64,000 nucleotides of DNA. Source: Turnera subulata. Taxonomy: Eukaryota > Streptophyta > Magnoliopsida > Malpighiales > Passifloraceae. The notes below the pieces were generated by a model that saw nothing but the letters and a program-made list of their open reading frames with translations, did not search any database and had not been told where the DNA came from. The stretch is taken from the NCBI GenBank assembly GCA_028386065.3, contig JAKUCV010003254.1, positions 1 to 64,000 of the forward strand, in the 5' to 3' direction. A program made the position numbers and the translations under genes. Positions 54,640 to 64,000 of this stretch are shown in pieces. Numbering within the stretch: the first letter of the stretch is position 1; the number at the start of each line of letters is the position of its first letter.

Positions 54640-55150
54640 TCAACGATACTTGGGGTATGACACACCTCTTAATACGCTAGTAGGAAATCAAAGCAAGTAA
54701 AAAAAAGGACGGGGCATGACATGCCCTAATTGTACATTTTCAAAATCGACTAAAACCAAAGCGTAATGTGCTTTTCAAAAATCAATTCAACAAAAAATCA
54801 TCAAAGCTTGGGGCATATCATGCCCCTTGAAAACTCGACACATCAAAAATTGAATGCAACTAGGGCGTGACAAGCCCAAAAAAAAAAAACAACGACGAAT
54901 CAAAAAGAGCGGGTGGCATGACATGGCCCTAGTGTAAAAAACGACTCGACTACCTTCGAAATCAACAATCAATTTGAAGTGTGCTTCGCACATCATGTAA
55001 CATCAACTTGACAAACTGAAAATTGGGGTATGACATATCCTTAGAGTCTACAAGTGATCATAGAGTCTACATCTAGGGTGCGAGCATAGCATGCCCGTCA
55101 TTCTTCAAACAATGTTGTCTAAAGATTCAGGCATGCCTTGCCCCTCCAGC
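54640..55150. repeat. Palindrome array GGGGCAT-nnn-ATGCCCC
   Basis: GGGCATGACATGCCC at 54712-54726, GGGGCATATCATGCCCC at 54810-54826, and decayed forms near 54652, 54870, 54910, 55025, 55085 and 55130, spaced roughly 50-100 bp. Confidence 0.7.
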
Positions 55151-55359
55151 CATCAATCCTAGGAAATTTAAGTCTACATCAAGTGATGAATTTATGATGT
55201 TGTCACTTTGATCATTAGTCTTCAACCAAATCTACCTTGTCAAGGAATCCAGGTTCTACATAAATGATGCATGAGCATGTTTACGATGTGTTTATCTTTC
55301 CAATGCATGAGGGTGCCTCTAGCTTCTTCATGTTTGCTTTCAGATGCAATTTCTTATGA

Positions 55360-55545
55360 CATATTTTTCTCTTTTTTTCTCTCCTCTTCTTTCCTCTTTT
55401 CTTCTCCTTCTCTTCACTTATCTCTCTTTCTCTCCTTTTTTTCTCTCTTCTCCTTTTCTCCTCTCTTTTCTCTCTTCTCTTTCTCTCTCTCTTTCCATTC
55501 TCATTCTCTTCTCTTCTTTTCCTCGAATGCACATGCTCCCTACCT
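55360..55545. repeat. Pyrimidine-rich tract
   Basis: Almost only C and T on the plus strand; produces long spurious open frames on both strands. Confidence 0.8.
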
Positions 55546-55831
55546 CTACATGATGTGTTTATTCTTTTTTCCTTTTTCAAATGCAAGTGCCATCTATTTC
55601 TATATGTATGGATGCAAGTGCTATCTTATTCCTACATGGTGTGTCTGGATGCGAGTGCTCCTAGTATGATGCATGAGCATTGAAAATCATTCGAGCTAAA
55701 GTAAAAGTTAAGCAATTTGAGGAAAAGCGAGTTATTCCATCGAAAATACCAAAAGCTTCGAAGAGAAAGATTCCTAACGACTATGAACTCATTCTTCAAA
55801 TTCTGTCTAGGACCCTTACGAGTGAGCATTT

Positions 55832-57665
55832 TGTGAACACCCAAATTTGACCCACGTACATTTTATTAACTTAGGTTCTAGATGTGTCCAAAACACAAGA
55901 TTAATAAGATGATTTAGTCTTTGGCTAGAATATATTTAGAATTTATTTTAATGAATGTGCATATTTTATAAATTGAACCTTGTTACATGTTGGAGTCCAA
56001 GGGTTATTGAGATGATTTAATCCTAGGATGAAAATATGTGCTAAGGTTTGATTTAATAGAATATGTTTTGTTTTGTTTACTTGGGCTTTTTGGATATTTT
56101 TTAACCCAATAATATTGAGATGATTTACTTTTGGGTTAAAATTTGATTTAGAGGCTTAGGTTAATAAAGCTTGGATCCTCCAGAGTTTATTGGCCCAAAA
56201 ACACTTATCTTGCAGCTCAAATTTAGCTTTGATTTTCGTGCAAAACCAGAATTAAATTTATTTTTCTTATAAAAAGTATATTTTTGGTAAAAGAGAGTTG
56301 ATTTGGAGCTAATTAGAGATAAATAGGGTGTTTTAATGTTAATTGGAGTGATTGATAGGAGTGACCAACAAGAATGGAGTGATTCTTGGTCTGACAACTT
56401 TAATTCCACGCTTAAAATCAATCAGACCCGGAATTAATGGTGATTGGGATCCAAAAGGAAAGAGTAACAGCGCTTGGCGGTCATCCAAATGTGCTTGGCG
56501 GTCATCCAAAAGTGCTTGGCGGTCATCCAAAATTGCCTGGCGGTCATCCGGACATGACCACCAGGCGTGGCTGCCATGCCGACATGACCGCCAGGCACCT
56601 ACCATTCACGTTACGCGATTTTCGACTGTTAATTCGATTCCACACGATTTTTGGTCGGTTTTTTAGCAAGAATCCCACTCATTATGAGGTCTATGAACCC
56701 TGTACTCCTTGAACTCTATAAATAGAGCCTCTCATTCACATCCAAAAGAGAATCATCTAGACACACACACCCATAAGCTTAGAAAGGCTTAGAGAAACTC
56801 TACTTCTCTAAACCCCAAAAAACACTCTCTTTATTGTTATTCTGGAAGAATCCCGTGGATTTTTGCATCATAGGGCATCAAGGTTGAAGTGTAGCAGCTG
56901 ATCAAAGAGGAGGAAAGCAATCAAAGGCCATCAGGAAGCCAAGAACATGAAGAACCCGAGTGTAGGTTCCTGATGCATGCAGTCTTAGAAAATAATTCAT
57001 ATCTTGAGTTCTAGAAGTCGGATTGCTACAATCTTAGACTATCTGGAAAGCTAAGAGGGAGACCTACAACGTTTCTGTTGAGACTGGAAGCTGAATTGGC
57101 CATTTTCATTGTCTAAAATTCAGTCGAAGACGACCCATAGATTCTGTCCAACAACCAAGGTAAGTACTCTAATCCTTTTTTTATTGTGAATCTCATTGAT
57201 TGCTGATGATTTGATGATTTGATGTTGCTGAGATGTTTACTGCTGATACGATGATGTGATTTATGTTGATGAACTGTTAGAACTACATGGCTTTGACCCT
57301 GGTCACTCGGGTACGTAGGTAGTCTCTAGTTGCCAATGAGATGCAAGCCAAATCTTCTTCTTTTCCTCTTCTCTTTATTTTCCACACATGCACACTCGCA
57401 CCAGGCACACTTGTATTTTACAATTGCACATAGTCTCGACCCAACACGGATGGGTGCCTAACACCTTCCCATCTGTGACGAACCCCCGATCCCATGACTT
57501 TGGTTCGCTATGACCATGTAGCCTAAAGGAGTCACATGAAGGTTTTTCCCAGGTTTTGTCCTTAATAAAATTTGGGTGGCGACTCCAATTATGGGATTGA
57601 CCCGAGGAAGAAGGTGAAAAGGATTAGGTGAATAGGCCCGAGTGATTTTGGGTCAGGTATTCACA
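55832..57665 (+). mobile_element. Solo LTR of the Tat/Ogre-like family, 1834 bp
   Basis: TGTGAACACCCAAATTTGACCC to GGGTCAGGTATTCACA with CATTT on both sides (55827-55831 and 57666-57670). Homologous to the LTR at 60740-62570 but plus-oriented. Has TATAAATAG near 56716 and a cluster of GGCGGTCAT repeats. No internal domain remains. Confidence 0.85.
56470..56595 (+). repeat. 20-bp tandem repeats followed by their inverted form
   Basis: Four head-to-tail units containing CTTGGCGGTCATCCA, then inverted CATGACCGCCAGGC units. GCCTGGCGGTCAT and ATGACCACCAGGC (56535-56566) can form a 13-bp stem with one mismatch. A weaker counterpart lies near 61860-61925 in the other LTR. Confidence 0.75.
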
Positions 57666-58484
57666 CATTTCTTGTTGAAAGATTCGATAAACAAAGAATC
57701 ATCTTGCAAAGCGAAATCAACAGAAGAGTGGATACCCCTTTGAAAAATAGATGGAGGCGATGTGTCCGGATGATTGTGCATGCCTATCCAAGTAGTTTGT
57801 CTTCAATGAGAGGAATTGTCTTTAAGGTGATGTCGTCTACTGCACGGATGCCTCTTGTCATTGGCTACTATCCCCATTTTTTTTTTACCTTAATTTTTTC
57901 CTAGGCCGCCCATTCGGGTTTTCAACCTAGCGGGCATATCCTAACTTTTGCCCAGGCCGCCCTTTCAAATTTTCAACCTAAGGGACTCTTTTGTTTTGTT
58001 TCTTTTCTTTTTTGTTTTTGTTTTTGGGGATAACAACCACTGAGCTTGCGCAAGGTAGAGACTACTCGGGTCAGGCATACTCGGATAGTCATTAGGGAGG
58101 TAGACTTTCAACTTTAATTGAGAACCATCTAGCTAAGCTATGTCTAAGAGACCATCGAAGAGGTATGCTTCATGATGAGTTTCTGGAGAGAGACGGACTT
58201 GATTGGCATCTACGACTTTATGAGGACCAAAACATATGTTCAGAAGAAGGGGCCTTATGACTACAAAAGGGGCCTGGACACTAAGCATACAATCAATAGT
58301 GTGGCATGTCTATCTGACAATGACTCCAATTTTTCCATTGAATCAATCTGGGAACCACGACTTACAAATGGGCCCGTTGAAAGATTGCCTACGTATTTGT
58401 GGAATGTGGTGTTTGGTGTGTTTGTCAAGGTCGGTGTTTGGTCTGAGGTGTATGAGTTGTATGTGAAGGTCGATGTTTGATGTT

Positions 58485-58501
58485 GGGGGGGGGGGGGGGG
58501 G
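58485..58501. repeat. G17 homopolymer
   Basis: Seventeen consecutive G in the Tat/Ogre-like region. Confidence 0.9.
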
Positions 58502-60720
58502 TTCAATGTGGTAGGTTTATGAGGGAACACTTGTCTTTTCATCACAATCTCTTCCTTGGTTTCAATATTTAAACATTAAGAGTCACTTCCTTTTCCTCGC
58601 TTTTCTCCTCTTTTCCCGTTTTGCTTTTTGTTTTTGGAGGGAATACCTTTGCCATTATCTACACCGTTTTTAAGGATCGTGATCTAGATGGTGGCCCCCC
58701 TTTCCCCTTCCTTTCTCTCTTTTTTTGTTTTCGAGGAGGATAACATCTTCTTTGAGCAGGTGCATTTAGGTAGAATTTTTGGAAGCTTGATTCACATTTT
58801 GGAAGCAACTTTTTTAGACAAGTTTTCAAATGGATGCGATGGGGTTCGTCATGGTGGTCAGGCTAGACAGATGTTCAAATGTTATCATGGGTACGTGTTT
58901 GAAGGCTAGCGTGGGTAGGTGTTTGGCAGTCGGCTTAGGTAGAAGTGAATTACATCCACAAAATCAGGTACTCCTAGTTCGTTTTTATGGTCCCCTAGAT
59001 TGAATCAATGGAATATCATGAAGTCATGCACAACTTGTCACATATACACAGAATATAAGGAAATCAAAGTTTTATTCCTTATGTGAAAATCAAAGTCAAA
59101 ACAATGACATTGTTGATTGTTGGACATAGAATTTAACTATCGCCCAGTTTGACTTGACTTAACTTCTAGACTCTAAAGAGCAACTACACCGCCTCTCCCA
59201 ATTCTTGGTCATCATTCTATCCTACTTAACAATTCGATCTATGGCCTTCAGTTGACTCTCACCTGCACTTATTGTTCACCCCTTCGAATGCATCATATCC
59301 ATTGTCATCTTCACCATCACCTTCTAACCCTCTCCATTGTCTTCTCAGCGTGTCTCCATCATCATTCTCACCGCCATCTTCATTGCTTCCCAATTGTTGA
59401 GGCTCACATCTTGTTCATTTCAGAAGGCTCAATGGAAATGACTCCACTCGATACCTCAGCTTTTCTCATTAACTTGGCTTGTCAGTTCGGTTCCTCAGCT
59501 CGGCTCATCAACTTGGTTCCTCATCGTATGGTTCTTCTCTCAGCTTCTCATCTTGGCTCATCAACTCTGTACACAAATAGAAATCGAGACTTACATCTCC
59601 GTCCCTAAAGAAGGCCCAATCAGGTCACCTTATCTCACCTCTCCTACTATAAATACTAGGGCTTACATCTCCTCTCACAAAAAGGCCCAAAGTCACCTCG
59701 GCGTCTTAATTCGGTGCCTCATCATTGCTTTTGCCTACTTTCCACCTTTTGCCTTAGGATACATCCACGACTTCCAATCTCTCCACTATCTCCTTTTGCA
59801 ATCAAGGCATTACTCACCCATGGTGTCCTAAAGGTTCAAATATCTAGTGATAAAGTTCATGGTCAATGGGAATCCTAGACTTAAGCTTTGTTTTATTTAA
59901 AAAACAATTGGTGGGAAAAGATGGTAGTATACACTCGCAAAATATTTTTCCTATTCCTTCAAAAAATTTCTTCCTTTTTCTTCATTTGAACACTCAGGTC
60001 CAGAAAGATGAGGATTTGAAAAAGTGAGGCACCCTAGCTCGAATTCATTTTGATGGTTTGAAAACTATGCGATGCAAAGCACAATGTATGCAACTGTAAG
60101 TTCCCTAAAACAAGGTAGACTGACTGAACATATATGTCAATTGGAGAAACAACACCAAAAAATTTTCATCGGCTTAGACATGTATACTTACACCCCTAGG
60201 GTTCGTTTACCAGACTCATTAATTCACACTACGGAATATTACCCCTACGCAGAGTTAGCACGGTGGACCCAACGATTTTTTTTTTACTATACTCTTTTCT
60301 AAATACTTTTTTTGGTTTATCGAAATAAAAACACTCTATTTACACGTGCTCGACTCCACAACAATAATCACACAAAATGCACCTACCACTTATTGATTCA
60401 TCATGCATAAGATGCTCAGGGTATGCAGCTGGTTGGGGGCCAAAAGACTGTCACTAAGGAACAGTTTGACCTACTGACATGTGATAATGGATATCGCGTG
60501 AGGTCCAAGGCCCATTAATTCCTAGCATTGCTGAGAAGCGAGAAACGGGTTCACTCAAGCCACTATCGCTTAAGGAAAGCACTGTAGTGGACTCGGATTC
60601 CCTCGCCCTCTTACGGTAAGGGCTTCACATCAATCATCATGGATGCAAGGCACTTATAATGACACATAAAAAGGCATAAAAATTTCAATGATTGCACAAA
60701 GTTTATTAAACCCACTACTT

Positions 60721-60737
60721 TCCCAATGGAGTCGCCA
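60721..60737 (-). other. Primer-binding site of the Tat/Ogre-like element
   Basis: Minus-strand TGGCGACTCCATTGGGA, two bases beyond the LTR, like the sites described for Ogre/Tat elements. Confidence 0.75.
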
Positions 60738-60739
60738 GC

Positions 60740-62570
60740 TGTGAGGACCCGAACCAAAATTGATTGGGCCTCCTCACCTATTCCTTTACACCTTCTTCAC
60801 CGTCATTCAACACCTTTGGATTCACCAACAGAATTTTATTATAGGACAGAATTCGGGAAAAGCCGTTCTTAAGCCACAATGACTTCATTTAAGGCAACCG
60901 ACTAGCGAACCAAAGATGCTGGACCCCGGGGATTCATCACGGGTGGGAAGGTTTTAGGCACCCACCCGTGTTGGGGCGAAACTTTGTGCAATTGAAGAAT
61001 ATAATTTTATGCCTTGTGAGTTTGTGTGAATAGTGTGGAAACAGATCACATAACAAAAGTAAAATAAAAATAAAACAAAAGGAAAATAAAACATATTTGG
61101 GCTAGATTTTCTACCACTAGAAACCACCTACATACCCCGGCAACCGGGTTCAAAGCCCACATAGTTCTTACATGGTATCACACAACACTCACATCATTAA
61201 CAAAAGAATCACCAACAACATCAAATCATCGAATCAGTAGCAATCAATAAGATTCACAATCAAAAAGGGATTAGAGTTCTTATCTTTGTTGTTGGACAGA
61301 ATCTATAGGTCGTCTTCTACTGGATTTTAGATAATGAAAACGGGCGATTCAGCCTCTGGGCTCAACATGAAAGTTTTAGATCTCCCTCTTAAATTTCTAC
61401 AGAGTCTAATATCACAGTAATTTAACTTCTAAAACTCGAGATATGAATTATTTTCTGGGACTGCTTGCACCAAGAACCCCAACTCAACCTTCTTGGCTTT
61501 CGGATTACTTTTGATTGCTTCCTCCTCTTGTACTCCTCTTGCTGGATGCTTCTTGATGCTCCTCTCTATGAAATTCCTCCAAAATTTTAACCCTAAAAGT
61601 GTTTCTAAGCTTAGATAAGTAGAGTTTCTCCAAGCTCTCAAGCTTACAGGTGTATATTCTATGCTATCAATTGGTGTCCTCAAAGTGTGAATAGAGGGGG
61701 GGCTGGTATCAAACGAGAGCTACGGGCAAATAGAACTTGGGACTGCACAGGTTGTGGACCTATTAATTAGATGAAATCTTGATGAATAATTTACTATAAA
61801 ATGTGCAGAATCGATTTAATGAGCCAAAATCACCAAAAAAAGCAAAACTAGGTTACTTGACCACCAAGCGTGGGCGGTCTTGTCGCCATGGCCGCCGGGT
61901 CATGGTGGTCAACGCGTGATGACCGTCCGTTTTGTTTTACTATTCACGCGTTCTTTTCTTTTTTTGATCCTGATTCTCATTAATTCTGATCTTGCTCGAT
62001 TTTTGCGCCTACTTAATAGATTTTCTAATCAAGAAACACTCCTAACTTGATGACCGCTCGTATCAAACTTTCCAATTAGCAATAAACACCCTATCAACTT
62101 ATTTTCCATACACTTTCTTACCAAAAACACATATACCATAAAAAGGATAATTTAATTCTGATTTTTTACGAAAATCAGAGCTAAAATTAAGCTGCAAGAA
62201 ATGTATTTATGGGCCAATTAACTCTGGAGGGTCCATATTTTATTAACCTAGGCCTCTAAATCCATTCCTAATCCAAAACTAAATCATCTCAATATAATTG
62301 GGTTAAAATAAATAAAAAGACCAAGTAAATAAAATAATATATTTTATTAATTCAAGCCTAAAATATATTTTAACCTAAGATTAAATCATCTCAATAATCA
62401 GAAGGCTCACACACACAAAGTGGTTCGGATTTTAAAATATGCTAATTCTATTAAAATAAATTCTAAATATATTCTAACGAAAGACTAAATCATCTCATTA
62501 ATCTTGTGGCTAGGACATATTTAAAATTTAAATTAAGAGAATATTTGCGGGTCAAATTTGGGTGTTCACA
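60740..62570 (-). repeat. 5' LTR of the Tat/Ogre-like element
   Basis: 1831 bp, minus-strand TGTGAACACCCAAATTTG to GGTTCGGGTCCTCACA, followed by the PBS. Open frame 61429-61683 is inside the LTR and not supported as a gene. Right flank is the Sirevirus-type gene, so the element inserted there. Confidence 0.8.
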
Positions 62571-64000
62571 CCTGTGCAGAAGGAAGTTGAACAAGTTCAA
62601 AAGGATGATGCCACTTTGGAGGATTTGCTGAATTTGAATGCTACACCGGTTGAGGTATCAAAGGATACCAGTCGGGATGGTCTTACCTCAACAGAGATCT
62701 TGAAGATTGCCGAGAGTGCTGAAAAGGAAGCTTAAAAGAAACTTGATGATCTGGTTGGACAACAACTAGATGGTAAGGAGAAAGATGATGAAGAGTAGAT
62801 TCAAGGTGAATCCGAGTCCAATAATAGAAAAGAGCTGGAGAAATAGAATGATAAGGAACAAGACCACTTAGTCTTAGTCCAACAATCTGAAAAGTCCAAG
62901 AAGAGAAGGACAAATGTGGTTTATGCAGAAACCACAGCACCTGTGTTGAGAAAGCCAAGTGCCCGACTCTAGGATAGAGGAATAATCAGAAAATTTGGGA
63001 AGAAGAAGGCTACTCAATTTGACCTCATAGATTCTGATGGTGATTTAGAAGAAAGGGCTAAAGAAATTGAGGAAGAAGAGTTCTCAAAAAAGAGGAAGAG
63101 AGCTGATGACAGTGATAACGATTCTGAGAAGACAATCAATTACAATTCTGCTGATGATGATCTGGTAGATGAAGAACCAGATAATGAAAAAGAGGAAGAT
63201 AATGTCAATGATCTAATGATGATGAGGAAGATGCTGAAGATGGAAATGATAAACATGAGTATGATAATGAAGAGAATGAGGAAGACGACAACGAGGAAGA
63301 ACATGAGAAGGATGATGAACATGAGGAGGACGAAGAACAAAAGGAAGAAGAAGCTAAAGAAGAACAAGAGGAAGATAAACCAGAAGAAGAGGAAGAAGAG
63401 GAGGAAGTCCTCGTTGGTAAGCCACCAAAGAAGAAGTCGAAGACAAGCGCCAAGGCTAAATTAAATGAGAAACTCAAGAAGAAAGAAGATGGAGACAAGA
63501 AGTTCAAAACTCTTGCGAGAACTAACAATGTTGTCTTGGAAGATTTTGATACTCATGGGATTACCCAAATCCTAAAGCATTATAAACTGAATTTCTTGGC
63601 CACTTTGAAGACTCAGGCTGATTGTGAAGGCGTTTTATGAAAACTTGATGGTAAAAAAGGACAAGAAGGGAGTGGTTGAGTATGGGCTAACCAGCATTAG
63701 AGGGAAAAAGATAAAGTTCACTACCAAAACCATTCAGGAAGAATTGAAGCTGAAAAGTGGGACCATCAAATACTACAACATAACTTCTGGGACGAAGATC
63801 AGCATTGATGGTGCTCCAAAGTATGGCCAGCATGTAAAGTTGGTGTATGGTTCAGCCAAGAAAGGAGAATACAAGTATGCTAGCCTACTTGCAAGAGTCT
63901 CGCTATACATGCTCACTAGGGTCATTATGGCTCGACCATGGCACTTGACCGAGATAAAAAATTCTGACTTGTGGCTCATAGCATGTCTAATGAAGAAGAG
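62571..64000 (+). pseudogene. Second Sirevirus-type post-pol gene fragment
   Basis: Starts inside a coding stretch (EVEQVQKDDATLEDLLNL) at the LTR border and runs off the window. Acid- and Lys-rich region 62570-63460 with several single stops (near 62733, 62797, 62845, 62969) and a shift near 63215, then a conserved domain: VVLEDFDTHGITQILKHY, and after another shift near 63635 GKKIKFTTKTIQEELKLK and YMLTRVIMARPW. These match FEEIGVTKLF, GKKIKVTTELICEVLK and YTLTRVNMP in the gene at 38264-40836, at moderate similarity, so this is a different subfamily. Inactive. Confidence 0.7.

Larger units (their letters stand above)
54591..60739 (-). mobile_element. Tat/Ogre-like internal DNA, non-coding and decayed (interrupted by a solo LTR)
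   Basis: Lies inside (downstream in minus orientation of) the LTR 60740-62570 and its PBS. It has no recognisable gag or pol. GGCCGCCC...TTTTCAACCTA words repeat near 57903 and 57955, a feature I associate with Ogre non-coding regions. Contains a palindrome array, CT tract and a G17 run (58485-58501). Removing the solo LTR 55832-57665 joins 55831 to 57671. Open frames at 58172-58480 and 59252-59831 show no motifs. Confidence 0.5.

Noticed and set aside
54787..55669. Frames of 69-132 codons near the CT tract
   Set aside because: Products are Ser/Phe/Leu or Arg/Glu/Lys runs from the pyrimidine tract.
58172..59831. Frames of 76-118 codons in the Tat/Ogre-like region
   Set aside because: No recognisable domain or gag/pol motif; likely non-coding element DNA.
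63140..63528. Minus-strand Ser/Phe-rich frames
   Set aside because: Mirror images of the acidic GAA/GAT-rich coding on the plus strand.

Overview
The window is nuclear DNA from a flowering plant, most likely a eudicot. Two degraded or interrupted host genes (a DREB2-type AP2/ERF transcription factor and a pectin methylesterase remnant) sit in a large nest of LTR retrotransposons. Plant-specific lineages are recognisable: chromodomain Ty3/Gypsy elements, Athila, a Tat/Ogre-like element, a Sirevirus and a small Copia family. There are no bacterial genes, tRNAs or CRISPR arrays. Species cannot be named from this sequence.

Layout: (1) 1-2031, end of a minus-strand Gypsy-type LTR cutting a LINE ORF1 remnant (2032-3719). 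(2) 3930-4690, broken pectinesterase on the minus strand. (3) 5637-6746, intact DREB2-like reading frame on the minus strand, whose promoter (13048 onward) has been pushed 6.1 kb away by a complete Copia element (6898-13042, TSD GTTAG). (4) 13893-24247, a minus-strand chromovirus-like, non-autonomous Gypsy arrangement with two 3-kb LTRs and internal DNA that carries no gag-pol but has plus-strand, antisense genes. (5) 24248 to about 32060, a second, left-truncated Copia copy interrupted by a 3.24-kb solo Gypsy LTR (TSD GTCGT). (6) 33930-34275, two DREB2 fragments. (7) 35040-42652, a 5'-truncated Sirevirus with post-pol gene and 3' LTR. (8) 42653-54590, a minus-strand Athila element (gag, PBS, 5' LTR) split by a complete Tekay-like chromovirus (42732-51961, TSD AAAGC). 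(9) 54591-62570, Tat/Ogre-like internal DNA and its 5' LTR, itself hit by a solo LTR of the same family in the opposite orientation (TSD CATTT). (10) 62571-64000, a second, divergent Sirevirus-type post-pol gene fragment.

Most interesting content: a 227-codon gene with its own TATA box is carried antisense inside two unrelated retrotransposon superfamilies (Gypsy copies at 14503 and 19854; Copia copies at 9856 and 28474). One Gypsy copy is intact, and one Copia copy is diverged but has exactly the same 684-nt length with no net indel. Its N-terminal half is unfamiliar; its C-terminal half resembles the start of a LINE endonuclease. The Gypsy element carries a second antisense gene for a small, lysine/arginine-rich, coiled-coil-like protein with its own TATA box and poly(A) signal. 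The leader of the Copia element and the LTR of the Gypsy element also share a GC-rich segment in the same order and orientation, which suggests module exchange.

A second window-wide theme is arrays of tiny inverted repeats, each element family having its own type: constant stem and variable loop in the Sirevirus (ATTTGGCT...AGCCAAAT), constant loop and variable stem in the Copia family (loop CTGAA/CAGAA/TGGAA), and GGGAT-nnnn-ATCCC, GGGCT/AGCCC and GGGGCATnnnATGCCCC in others. A 5S rRNA-derived pol III control region lies in the chromovirus leader. Three N gaps are flanked by uncollapsed direct duplications and are assembly artefacts.
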